Below, piece by piece: positions 8,981 through 17,298 of a stretch of DNA of 46,259 nt. The stretch's first letter is position 1; the number at the start of each line of letters is the position of its first letter. The notes under the pieces were generated by a model. It did not search any database, was not told the DNA's origin, and was given only the letters and a program-made list of their open reading frames with translations. This DNA comes from UBA8403 sp964455155 (GTDB lineage Bacteria > Bacteroidota > Bacteroidia > Cytophagales > Amoebophilaceae), in contig CAYVYH010000003.1 in the NCBI GenBank assembly GCA_964455155.1, forward strand, positions 1 through 46,259. The letters are read 5' to 3'. Made by a program: the position numbers and the translations under genes.

Positions 8981-9286
8981 ATGAGTCAGAAAATACGCAT
9001 TAAACTCAAATCTTATGATCACAATCTGATCGACAAGTCTTCTGAAAAAATTGTTAAGGCAGTAAAAGCCACAGGGGCCCTTGTGAGTGGTCCGGTGCCG
9101 CTTCCTAGTAAAAAAGAAATCTACACAGTGCTCAGGTCACCTCATGTGAGCAAGAAATCCAGGGAGCAGTTTCAGTATGCTACCTATAAAAGGCTCATAG
9201 ATATTTATTCCAACAGCGCCAAGGCAGTAGATGCTTTGATGAAGCTGGAGTTGCCAAGCGGTGTAGACGTAGAGATTAAAGCCTGA
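8981..9286 (+). CDS. rpsJ: 30S ribosomal protein S10
   Basis: A complete 101-residue S10, with IRIKLKSYDHNLID at the start, the conserved GPVPLPSKKEIYTVLRSPHV block and a normal VDVEIKA end. In most Bacteroidetes rpsJ is followed at once by rplC, rplD, rplW and rplB; here the operon ends after rpsJ and an opposite-strand gene follows. Confidence 0.97.
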   Translation: MSQKIRIKLKSYDHNLIDKSSEKIVKAVKATGALVSGPVPLPSKKEIYTVLRSPHVSKKSREQFQYATYKRLIDIYSNSAKAVDALMKLELPSGVDVEIKA

Positions 9287-9581
9287 GAACCTATTTGTCT
9301 GACTAGACGCAATATAGCTCCAAACTCTCCGGTGGTTTTCGTGTAGACAAACAAGGGTGTTAGACTCGGTAAAGTTCCATAGAATGGTCTGCATGAGCGG
9401 GGTACTGGGCTCCGCCTGGTTGTCTAAGGCTCGCAGGGACAAAGTGAGGTCGTGCTGGGGGACCTTGCGGCAGTAGCCCATTCCTTAACTTGGCGTCTTC
9501 TTTGTAGAGAAAGAAGATGGTGGCCAGCCGGCGTGGCGGTCGTACTTGTGTACAATGCACCAGATGTCATCAGCGAGCTGC
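9287..9581. other. intergenic region after the str operon, possible minus-strand remnant
   Basis: Two overlapping minus-strand frames look protein-like (one with FFLYKEDAKLRNGLL, the next with LTLSLRALDNQAEPSTPLMQ and HRRVWSYIASSQTN), as if one gene had shifted frame. I recognise no family. It could also be chance open frame. Confidence 0.25.
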
Positions 9582-10328
9582 TTACAAACCGAATACTTCC
9601 TCATCCCTACATCGCTCAAACACGCTATTCTTATGGGCCCTCGTCACCTCTCTCTTCCCAGGAGGGCCAGGCAGTGTTTCCACATACATCCCCAATTGCC
9701 TGAGATGGCGTTTGAGTTTTCCTTGAGCGCAGTATGTGACCACGATGCCATGGTGTTTCATCATCTGGCTTACTTTTTGTAGAACGGTACTCCCCCATAC
9801 AGCGGGTTGTTTGCTTGGTGAGAATGCATCAAAGTAGACGAGATCAAAAGTGTTGGGCGGGGCATAAAAGTTCTGCAAAGGACATTCCTTCTTCTGAAGT
9901 AGGAAATGATCAGATAAGTGACAAGAAGATGTTGCTGCCCCCTGATGTATCTGCTCAAAAGTTGCCTGTAAATCTTGATAGGTGATGGGGCAGTCTGTTC
10001 CCCGAGCAAGCTGTGCTGCGTAGTTGAATTGTTGTGTATACGCCCTGGGTATAGGATAAGGCTCCAAGCCTGTGTAGGTCGCGCGTACTCGTGTTGTGAG
10101 TAGTTGTAGATAAGTGAGTAGCACGTTTAGCCCGGTCCCCAGTCCTATCTCCAGAATATTGATACTGGATTTAGTTTGATGATGCAACCAATACAGTAGA
10201 CCGTACTGTATAAAAACCTGTTTTGATTCCTGAATTGCACCGTGGGTAGAGTGATAAGTTTCGTTTAGATCAGGTATCCACAAACTGTGTGACCCATCTC
10301 CTGTCATGATGACTTGAGGCTGCTTCAT
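9582..10328 (-). CDS. mnmD: tRNA 5-methylaminomethyl-2-thiouridine methyltransferase (MnmD type)
   Basis: A 248-residue stand-alone version of the methyltransferase half of MnmC. It methylates the aminomethyl group at wobble U34 of certain tRNAs using S-adenosylmethionine. The SAM-binding motif LEIGLGTGLNVLL and the family signature FDAFSPSKQPAVW are clear, and LPGPPGKREVTRA closes the domain as expected. It begins MKQPQVIMTGDGSHSL, typical of this DUF752 family. It is read toward the str operon; 36 bases separate its start from the end of the M16 peptidase gene, so the two may be co-transcribed. Confidence 0.9.
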   Translation of the reverse strand: MKQPQVIMTGDGSHSLWIPDLNETYHSTHGAIQESKQVFIQYGLLYWLHHQTKSSINILEIGLGTGLNVLLTYLQLLTTRVRATYTGLEPYPIPRAYTQQFNYAAQLARGTDCPITYQDLQATFEQIHQGAATSSCHLSDHFLLQKKECPLQNFYAPPNTFDLVYFDAFSPSKQPAVWGSTVLQKVSQMMKHHGIVVTYCAQGKLKRHLRQLGMYVETLPGPPGKREVTRAHKNSVFERCRDEEVFGL

Positions 10329-10364
10329 GAGGCAATGTGTGAGACGTAGTCCGTTGCATGGTAC

Positions 10365-11609
10365 CTAACGCTTATACGCTGCATGGTAATAAAGGGTAGA
10401 ACAGTTGTCAACACTGAAGACACGTTGTGCTGTGCGTTGTATATCTTCTGAGACTACTTTTTCTATGCTGTTTGTTTCGAGGTTCACCAGGTTAGTATCC
10501 CCCAATATGGTAGCCATTGCCAGCTCTTGTGCTCGATGGAGTAAATCTACTGCTGAAAATACTTGGTGTGCTTTTGCCTGGTTTTTGACTTTTTCTAGTT
10601 CTTTAACCGTTACTGTCTGGTGTTGCAAGGTCGCAATCGTAGCTTGTATAGCCTCCTCTGCTGCTTCAAAAGAAATACCGTTGTTGAGTCTTCCACTAAT
10701 GATACATAAACCAGGATCAACGGATTCTGTGGTGCATGCTCCGATCGTATTGAAATACTGTTTGGTGTCGACCAGCTGTTTATACAATCTAGAAGATTTC
10801 CCTCCTCCCAAAATCTCGGCCATTAACCCCACCGCATGATAGTCTGGAGACAATCTACCTGGCATGTGGTAAGCTTTGTAAAGCGCATTCAGAGGTACTT
10901 CGGCAGTTGTTTGTAGACTTTTGGGCGATGTTTGTGCAGGCTCCTGGGGTATATCCCGTCGATAAGATAGGCCGGTAGGAATAGGGGCAAACCATTTTTC
11001 GCTGAGCCTCTTGACTTCTGTGCTTTGTACAGCTCCTGCCACAACTAGTACCGCGTTGTTAGGCGTGTAAAATTGGTAGAAGAAAGCTTTTACGTCTTCT
11101 ATCGTGGCTTTTTCAATGTGGCTAGGGTCCTTACCAATAGTAGGCCAGCGATAGGGGTGCTGGGTGTAGGCTAAGTCGAATAATTTGAGCCATACATCCC
11201 CATAAGGTTGGTTCAGATACCCCTCTTTGAATTCCTCGATCACTACTTTTTGCTGTGTTGCCAGTATTTGGGGGTCGAACGACAGTCCCAACATACGGTC
11301 TGATTCTATCCAGAATGCAGTTTCAAGATTGGCAGTAGGAAGTGTACAGTAATAGTTAGTGACGTCAGGGGTGGTATAGGCATTGCTGTCGCCGCCTACT
11401 TGCCGGAGCGCTTTGTCGTAAGTAGGAACGTGTTGAGATCCTCCAAACATTAGATGCTCAAAAAGGTGCGCAAAACCTGTTTTGTTTGCTGCTTCATCGC
11501 GAGATCCCACGTCGTACATGATGTTGACGGCAGCGATGGTGCTGCTGGGATCCTCATGGACAATGACTCGCAGACCGTTGTCTAGGGAAAAGCTTTCAAA
11601 GTTGATCAT
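10365..11609 (-). CDS. M16-family zinc metallopeptidase (processing-protease type)
   Basis: A 414-residue protein beginning FESFSLDNGLRVIVHED, typical of M16 N-terminal halves. The inverted zinc motif HxxEH is at His48-Leu-Phe-Glu51-His52 (AHLFEHLMFGG), and the distal Glu ligand lies in VVIEEFKEG near residue 125. The C-terminal inactive half, with SRLYKQL, is present. Members are 400-450 residues, so it looks complete. No signal peptide is seen, so it probably acts in the cytoplasm on peptides, though Bacteroidetes relatives may be exported. Confidence 0.92.
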   Translation of the reverse strand: MINFESFSLDNGLRVIVHEDPSSTIAAVNIMYDVGSRDEAANKTGFAHLFEHLMFGGSQHVPTYDKALRQVGGDSNAYTTPDVTNYYCTLPTANLETAFWIESDRMLGLSFDPQILATQQKVVIEEFKEGYLNQPYGDVWLKLFDLAYTQHPYRWPTIGKDPSHIEKATIEDVKAFFYQFYTPNNAVLVVAGAVQSTEVKRLSEKWFAPIPTGLSYRRDIPQEPAQTSPKSLQTTAEVPLNALYKAYHMPGRLSPDYHAVGLMAEILGGGKSSRLYKQLVDTKQYFNTIGACTTESVDPGLCIISGRLNNGISFEAAEEAIQATIATLQHQTVTVKELEKVKNQAKAHQVFSAVDLLHRAQELAMATILGDTNLVNLETNSIEKVVSEDIQRTAQRVFSVDNCSTLYYHAAYKR

Positions 11610-11706
11610 AGCTTGGTAATCATGAATGGAGAGCCCAAGTTACGCATATTCCCTTCTTGAAGGGCAGGTAAGGGCCGTGCTCCCCAAGTTGCCATCGATT
11701 GACCTA

Positions 11707-11806
11707 NNNNNNNNNNNNNNNNNNNNNNNNNNNNNNNNNNNNNNNNNNNNNNNNNNNNNNNNNNNNNNNNNNNNNNNNNNNNNNNNNNNNNNNNNNNNNN
11801 NNNNNN
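11707..11806. other. assembly gap of 100 N
   Basis: Exactly 100 unknown bases, a conventional scaffold gap, lying just upstream of a broken barrel gene. The 80 bases before it (11626-11706) are open in one frame but unrecognised. Confidence 0.95.
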
Positions 11807-12058
11807 CCGGGTTCTAGTTGATGGTCAAAAGAAAGGAAGAGAATCGAATTTATTATTAGGGTCCTCTACTGATGAATTACGTTGCAGGAGAACCAACCAA
11901 GGTGTGTTATTCGGGGTAGACTATGAGTTTAATCCTGGGGTCGTACTGGGTTTTACTACGATGTGGGAGGCACAGCTTTTAACCAATCACAGAGAACTAA
12001 GTTCTTAAACCTGTCATATGGGGTTGATATAGGTTACAACTTTGCTAAGTTGTTCTAG
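11807..12058 (+). pseudogene. 3' end of an outer-membrane beta-barrel protein gene, frameshifted
   Basis: After the gap one frame reads NQGVLFGVDYEFNPGVVLGF, then a single missing T near 11951 moves the reading into the next frame, which continues YYDVGGTAFNQSQRTKFLNL and SYGVDIGYNFAKLF before a stop. Alternating hydrophobic strands and a terminal Phe are the marks of a small outer-membrane barrel of the OmpA/PorT-like type. The 5' part lies in the gap or is lost. Confidence 0.55.
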
Positions 12059-12199
12059 TGTCGTAAGGCGGTGAGTCTACGGAGGAGCTATCCACTTCGG
12101 GTAGCCTTCTCTTTTTCTGCTGACTACCGAGTCACGAGCCCGATTTTGGGGTTATGGTTTGGTATTGGTACTTTTGAGTGCTCCCAAAGCAAAGCAGCT

Positions 12200-13081
12200 A
12201 TGACTCAAAAGCCGCCTATTGATGCAGCGTTACAAGACGGGTCAAGAAAGCCCGATTGGCTACGGGTTAAACTACCAGTCGGCAAAGAATATGCTAGGGT
12301 ACGTGCCATTGTAGACCAGTATAAGCTTCACACTATTTGTACGAGTGGTAACTGCCCCAACATGGGAGAGTGTTGGGGGGCAGGTACTGCCACATTTATG
12401 ATTTTGGGCAATGTCTGCACGCGTGGCTGTACTTTTTGTGCCGTAGCTACGGGTAGGCCCACTGAGTATGATACAGAAGAACCCAAACGGGTTGCAGAAG
12501 CCGTTAAGCAGATGGGGGTCAAGCATGCGGTTATTACTTCTGTCAACCGTGATGAGTTAGCAGATCGAGGCGCAGAAATATGGTTTCAGACGGTTCGAGA
12601 AATTAAAAGACTTTGTCCTACGACTACTATCGAAACGCTGATCCCAGACGTGAAAGGAACCTGGGAGGCCCTGTATAGAATGATTGAGGCAGGTCAGGAA
12701 GTAGTTTCTCATAATCTGGAAACCGTAGCGCGGCTTTACCGCAAGGTGAGGCCACAGGCTAAGTATGCCCGTAGTCTAGAGCAGATTCAGTTGACGAAAG
12801 CGTATGGCAAAAAAACTAAGTCAGGCATCATGTTGGGGCTGGGAGAAACTAACGACGAAGTTTATGAGACAATCGACGACTTGGTAGCCCATGGCCTTGA
12901 CATCCTCACTATAGGCCAATACCTACAGCCCACCCCGCTGCACTTGGCAGTAGTGGAGTATGCACCCCCGGCTAGGTTTGCACATTTTAAAGCGGAAGGC
13001 CTGCGAAGAGGCTTGAAATATGTAGAAGCAGGACCTTTGGTACGCTCTTCGTACCGGGCAGAGAGACATGTACACGTTTGA
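12200..13081 (+). CDS. lipA: lipoyl synthase
   Basis: Inserts two sulfurs into protein-bound octanoyl groups to form lipoyl cofactor, needed by pyruvate dehydrogenase, whose E1 beta gene is also in this window. The auxiliary-cluster motif CTSGNCPNMGEC and the radical-SAM motif CTRGCTFC are both intact, as are the C-terminal RSSYRAE residues that contact the auxiliary cluster. I place the start at the ATG of MTQKPPIDA (293 residues), the usual length. The frame is open further upstream to 12071 but that extension is not lipoyl-synthase-like and runs toward the broken barrel gene. Confidence 0.96.
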   Translation: MTQKPPIDAALQDGSRKPDWLRVKLPVGKEYARVRAIVDQYKLHTICTSGNCPNMGECWGAGTATFMILGNVCTRGCTFCAVATGRPTEYDTEEPKRVAEAVKQMGVKHAVITSVNRDELADRGAEIWFQTVREIKRLCPTTTIETLIPDVKGTWEALYRMIEAGQEVVSHNLETVARLYRKVRPQAKYARSLEQIQLTKAYGKKTKSGIMLGLGETNDEVYETIDDLVAHGLDILTIGQYLQPTPLHLAVVEYAPPARFAHFKAEGLRRGLKYVEAGPLVRSSYRAERHVHV

Positions 13082-13111
13082 TAACGATCTCAAAGTTCCT
13101 TGGAACCTGCT

Positions 13112-14665
13112 TTACGTGAGTTCGATTTCATCTCCGGTTTGGTCAAAAAACTTGAATTCAGTGACGCCTATGGAGGAATCTTCCAGAAGCTTTACCCACT
13201 TTTTGTACTGCATTAGCCATTTAATCCTTCTTGATGGGAACCCCGTGGTAAAATAAGCATACAGATAGGGGTGTACAAAGAGTGTTATTTTTGCTTCATT
13301 TTGCATTTCCAACACCAATTGTAACTTTCTCTCAATCTGCTCCGCTGCTGCAATCGAGGCATCTATTTTCCCCGTTCCCGCACAGGAGGGGCACTGCTCT
13401 TGGGTCACGATATTCATCTCTGGTCGTACACGCTGGCGCGTAATCTGCATCAGACCAAACTTTGAGAGAGGCAGCACGGTGGTTTTGGACCGATCTTCTT
13501 TTAGGTACTCCTTCATCTTTTGGTAGAGGTCACGCTTATGTTCAGCATCTTTCATGTCGATGAAGTCCACAACAATAATGCCCCCCATATCTCTCAGTCT
13601 GATTTGTCGTGCCACCTCTTTGGCAGCAGCCATATTCACGTTCAATGCCATCTCCTCTTGATCTTCCGCTGGAGAAGTCTTGTTGCCACTGTTTACATCT
13701 ACCACATGCATGGCTTCTGTATGCTCAATAATCAGATAGCCCCCACTTTCCATGTTGACTGTCTGGCCAAAAAGCATTTTGAGTTGCTTTTCTATGCCGA
13801 AATGCTCGAATATTTTGGCTTTGTCTTGATAGTATCTAACAATTCTTTCTTTCTCAGGAGCAATTTTCTTGGTGTACTGTTTGATTTCATCGAAGGTTTC
13901 CTTGTCGTCTACAACAATGTTGTCAAAGGACTCATTGAGCATGTCTCTCAGGATAGAAGAAGCGCGATTGATTTCTCCTATGATTTTATCCTTTGGGGCG
14001 GCATTCTTGAGCTTAGTCACTCCTTCTGCCCACTTTTCGAGTAGGTCTTTGAGGTCTCTGTCTAATTTGGCTGCTTCTCGGCCCTCCGCGGCTGTTCTGA
14101 CAATGACTCCAAAATTTTTAGGCTTGATAGAGGTAATCAGGCGAAGAAGTCTATTTCTTTCTGCGCTGCTAGTAATTTTCTTAGATAAGTTAACAGTGTT
14201 GGTAAAAGGTACTAGGATCATGTACCTACCTGCTATGGAAATGTCGGCAGATAGCCGTGGGCCTTTGTTGGAGATGGGCTCTTTGACAACTTGAACGAGG
14301 ATGTGCTGGTTATTGGAGAGCACCTCAGCAATTTTTCCCACCTTATCTACGGTGGGTTCGATATGGTACTGAGTAAGGCTATGCCCGTCGTGCTTACCTT
14401 TTGTGACAAGCTGAACAAATTTATCAATGGATTTGAACTGCGGGCCAAGATCAGAGTAATGCAAAAAAGCGTCCTTTCTGTACCCTATATCAATAAAGCT
14501 AGCATTGAGACTAGGAAGAATCTTCTTAAGAGTACCCAAATAGACATCTCCAACCGTGAAATTATTGTCCTTCTCATCTATGTGATATTCAATAAGCCCT
14601 CCGTCCCTTAGAAGTGCTATCCGAAAGCCATGTTGTGTAACATTGATAACTAGTTCGTTAGCCAA
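13112..14665 (-). CDS. rng: ribonuclease G/E family endoribonuclease
   Basis: Cuts single-stranded RNA in rRNA maturation and mRNA turnover. An S1-like RNA-binding region holds GDVYLGTLKKILPSLNASF near the N terminus. The catalytic region contains VDVNSGNKT and GGIIVVDFIDMK with the metal-binding aspartates, and the zinc-link Cys pair appears as CPSCAGTGK. Homologues start at ANELVI, which here follows a TTG codon at 14665; an ATG at 14737 would add 24 unconserved residues. It lies downstream of the AURKAIP1/COX24 peptide and HU genes on the same strand, the usual Bacteroidetes order. Confidence 0.93.
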   Translation of the reverse strand: MANELVINVTQHGFRIALLRDGGLIEYHIDEKDNNFTVGDVYLGTLKKILPSLNASFIDIGYRKDAFLHYSDLGPQFKSIDKFVQLVTKGKHDGHSLTQYHIEPTVDKVGKIAEVLSNNQHILVQVVKEPISNKGPRLSADISIAGRYMILVPFTNTVNLSKKITSSAERNRLLRLITSIKPKNFGVIVRTAAEGREAAKLDRDLKDLLEKWAEGVTKLKNAAPKDKIIGEINRASSILRDMLNESFDNIVVDDKETFDEIKQYTKKIAPEKERIVRYYQDKAKIFEHFGIEKQLKMLFGQTVNMESGGYLIIEHTEAMHVVDVNSGNKTSPAEDQEEMALNVNMAAAKEVARQIRLRDMGGIIVVDFIDMKDAEHKRDLYQKMKEYLKEDRSKTTVLPLSKFGLMQITRQRVRPEMNIVTQEQCPSCAGTGKIDASIAAAEQIERKLQLVLEMQNEAKITLFVHPYLYAYFTTGFPSRRIKWLMQYKKWVKLLEDSSIGVTEFKFFDQTGDEIELT

Positions 14666-14758
14666 TCTTGTAAGTGTTTTTTGGTTAAAACAGACGAAAG
14701 AAGGTATGGCAAATGGATCCGTAAAAAACAAGCTCACCGATGAAGCCAGTGTGGGTTC

Positions 14759-14848
14759 TTACTTTTTCTTATGCCTATTCATCCTCAGGCGCTTCTTGCG
14801 TTTGTGGGTAGCTATTTTATGTCTTTTTCTTTTTTTACCACAAGGCAT
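14759..14848 (-). CDS. AURKAIP1/COX24-domain small ribosomal peptide (29 aa)
   Basis: A tiny, strongly basic protein starting MPCGKKRKRHKIATHK and ending NRHKKK. It is nearly identical to the 29-residue AURKAIP1/COX24-domain protein conserved in Bacteroidetes, where it sits next to rng and belongs to the small ribosomal subunit. The Cys at position 3 is usually Ser, as I recall. The frame is open upstream to 15028, but only this segment is conserved, so the ATG at 14848 is chosen. Too short for routine gene finders. Confidence 0.88.
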   Translation of the reverse strand: MPCGKKRKRHKIATHKRKKRLRMNRHKKK

Positions 14849-15236
14849 GTTGGTCGTTATTTTTAAATAAGTTACAGTTGTGGGCTGCTCAACAGTTTTG
14901 TCAGGGCAAGCGGAGCAAAAGAACGTAGACTCTGCCCTGTGGCTGAATCCTTTTGGCGATACTTGAACAATATCCTCGTGGTACTTGTTACAGCCCTTCA
15001 CAGTGCCCAGCTGACGTGCACCCAACACACCACAAGTTTAACACTTTTTCTTGAATTCTTACCCCCAACCCCCCAACAGGGCCCGCCTACTACAGCGTCT
15101 TCACGTGAGTTTTAGTGGTATGTTGTTGTGCCCTTTCGTGCAACAATCCATCCTTGATGCCCGTCAAGAAACCGCCGTATTGCCATGTTACCGTGCTGAA
15201 CAGTAGTTGTTGGGTAAGCAGGTGGTCAAGATGTGC
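14849..15236. other. spacer between HU and the small ribosomal peptide
   Basis: No recognised gene. It includes a C-rich stretch (ACCCCCAACCCCCCAACA, from about 15060) and a minus-strand open frame running into the small peptide that has no conserved features. Confidence 0.5.
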
Positions 15237-15530
15237 TTAAATACTATCCTTTACCCTCGCCTTGATCTTTGCTACGAAAGATTTAGACGGTTTAAAGCTG
15301 GGCACATAGTGTTCTTCGATAATGATTGCTGTGTTTTGCGCAATGTTTCGGGCTATTTTCTTAGCCCTTTTCTTAAGTAAGAAACTGCCAAACCCCCTAA
15401 AGTGCACTTGTCCTCTCTCAGACATAGTGCTTTGGATGCTTCGAAAAAGCACCTCGACAGCAAGCTGTACATCTGATCTGCCGATACCGGTTTTCCTTGC
15501 AATTTCTGAAATAATTTCTGACTTGGTCAC
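15237..15530 (-). CDS. HU/IHF-family DNA-binding protein
   Basis: A 97-residue nucleoid protein when started at the GTG of VTKSEIISEIA; an ATG at 15563 would add 11 residues. The signature GFGSFLLKKRAKK, matching the HU/IHF G-F-G-x-F core, precedes the DNA-grasping arm, which ends in PSFKPSKSFVAKI. Bacteroidetes carry this paralogue divergent from mutY, as here, and the 210-base spacer probably holds both promoters. Confidence 0.93.
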   Translation of the reverse strand: MTKSEIISEIARKTGIGRSDVQLAVEVLFRSIQSTMSERGQVHFRGFGSFLLKKRAKKIARNIAQNTAIIIEEHYVPSFKPSKSFVAKIKARVKDSI

Positions 15531-15740
15531 TTGATTTTCGGTTAGGATGTTGCACGAGACCACAATAAAACGACAAAACTGCGTGGGCGTACTTGCACAA
15601 GACTGCCAGTTTGGGCAAAAATAGGTCTTGTTGACGGGTTCGGCTACTTTGTATGTCGTTGCAATGTAGAGGCTCCAGTAATCAACTTAGGGGGTTGCTA
15701 CAATACGATACTCAAGCCTATTCGGTAGGTGTTAATAACA

Positions 15741-16820
15741 ATGCTAGAGAAAACACTTTTTGCTTCACGTCTGGTTACTTGGTATCAGGCCTGCAAGCGT
15801 AATTTGCCCTGGCGTGAGACCCATGACCCCTATAAGATCTGGCTTTCGGAGGTTATTCTGCAGCAAACCAGAGTTGCGCAAGGACTGCCCTATTACCAAC
15901 GTTTCGTGGCAAGATATCCTTCTATTCAGGCGCTAGCTTGCGCCGAAGAAGAGGAGGTGCTGCGTTTATGGCAGGGATTGGGATATTATTCCAGAGCTAG
16001 GAATCTACACGCTTGCGCTCGTGTGGTCGTCGGAGAGTTGGGCGGTAAGTTTCCTAGTACTTACAAAGATCTATTGCATCTAAGGGGCATAGGTAAATAC
16101 ACTGCTGGTGCTATTGCCTCTATTGCCTTTAAAGAGTCTGTTCCTGTCGTGGATGGAAATGTATACCGGGTGTTGTCCCGAGTTTTTGGGAAAGAAGAAG
16201 ATATTGCATCTACCCAGGGCGTCAGGGCTTTTTATGCACTTGCACAGTCACTGGTGCCCATGAGAGACCCCGACTTGTACAATCAAGCTATTATGGAGTT
16301 CGGGGCTACGCACTGTACACCCACCAACCCAAAATGTGAGTCTTGTATTTTCAAGGCCCATTGCGTTGCGTTTCGCACTAATAGACAGCATGCGCTGCCG
16401 ATTAAGAGTAAAAAAATAAAAGTCAAACAACGATTCTTTCATTACCTCGTCATACAACATGCAGATAAGCTGTATATGAAGTGCAGAAAGGACCGTGATA
16501 TCTGGCAAGGGTTGTACGATTTTTATCTGGTAGAAAATAGCCGCCTCAGTGAGCTAGATCGGTTGGATGACACACTGACCGTGTTGATACGACACCATCA
16601 ACTACCGGTTTCCAACAATCCTACTCCGCACAAGCACCTGCTCACGCACCGGAGGTTGTATGTCCACTTTTTGCAGATACAAGCTACTGCATCGTTTATT
16701 CAGGAAGCAACACCGTTGTTGAGCCAGACTGGTGTCAGGGCTTTTACAATAGCCCAGACTAAGGAACTCCCCAAGCCTATCCTGATTGACAATTTTTTGA
16801 AAAAAGAATTTTATTCCTAG
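15741..16820 (+). CDS. mutY: A/G-specific adenine glycosylase
   Basis: Removes adenine paired with 8-oxoguanine. Numbered from the GTG at 15729, the catalytic Glu is Glu41 in SEVILQQTRV, the HhH motif is LRGIGKYTAGA (118-128), the catalytic Asp is in VDGNVYRV, and the Fe-S ligands are Cys196, 203, 206 and 212 with the expected spacing. The C-terminal part (from about residue 230) is the NUDIX-like lesion-recognition domain. I choose the ATG at 15741. The gene starts the mutY-ssb-gldE run of the Bacteroidetes block. Confidence 0.96.
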   Translation: MLEKTLFASRLVTWYQACKRNLPWRETHDPYKIWLSEVILQQTRVAQGLPYYQRFVARYPSIQALACAEEEEVLRLWQGLGYYSRARNLHACARVVVGELGGKFPSTYKDLLHLRGIGKYTAGAIASIAFKESVPVVDGNVYRVLSRVFGKEEDIASTQGVRAFYALAQSLVPMRDPDLYNQAIMEFGATHCTPTNPKCESCIFKAHCVAFRTNRQHALPIKSKKIKVKQRFFHYLVIQHADKLYMKCRKDRDIWQGLYDFYLVENSRLSELDRLDDTLTVLIRHHQLPVSNNPTPHKHLLTHRRLYVHFLQIQATASFIQEATPLLSQTGVRAFTIAQTKELPKPILIDNFLKKEFYS

Positions 16821-16851
16821 CTTACTGGACTATTAAAAAGGACATCACATT

Positions 16852-17271
16852 ATGTCGGCAGTCAATAAAGTTATCTTACTCGGCAACATAGGCAAGGATC
16901 CTGAAGTGAGGCATCTAGAAAACGATAGGATACGCGCTACATTCGCGCTTGCTACCAACGAAACCTACAAAAATAAGGCTGGCGAGAAGGTAACTACCAC
17001 AGAGTGGCATAACATAGTCTTGTGGGCGTCGCTTGCCAAAATAGCAGAACAATACCTTACAAAAGGCAAACAGGTATACATTGAAGGGAAGTTGACTACG
17101 CGCTCCTATGTGGACAAGGAAGGGCAAGTGAAGTACACTACAGAAGTAGTAGGTCAGAATCTTGTCCTGCTAGGAGGTAGACAGGTAGGCACTGCGGGTG
17201 CTGTCACCGATCAGGGCGAGGATGTGTCTGGTGTGGTAGAAGATGAAAGTTTAGATGGACTACCGTTCTAG
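16852..17271 (+). CDS. ssb: single-stranded DNA-binding protein
   Basis: A 139-residue SSB with an OB fold starting NKVILLGNIGKDPEVR and the TEWHNIVLW strand. The tail is acidic and ends LDGLPF, the conserved tip that binds repair and replication partners. A short GGA-rich site precedes the ATG. It follows mutY by 31 bases. Confidence 0.97.
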   Translation: MSAVNKVILLGNIGKDPEVRHLENDRIRATFALATNETYKNKAGEKVTTTEWHNIVLWASLAKIAEQYLTKGKQVYIEGKLTTRSYVDKEGQVKYTTEVVGQNLVLLGGRQVGTAGAVTDQGEDVSGVVEDESLDGLPF

Positions 17272-17298
17272 TAGATATCACCCCTGGTTCTACTCCCT

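Noticed and set aside
14759..15028. Long form (89 codons) of the small ribosomal peptide
   Set aside because: Only the last 29 codons are conserved; the upstream extension has no known relative.
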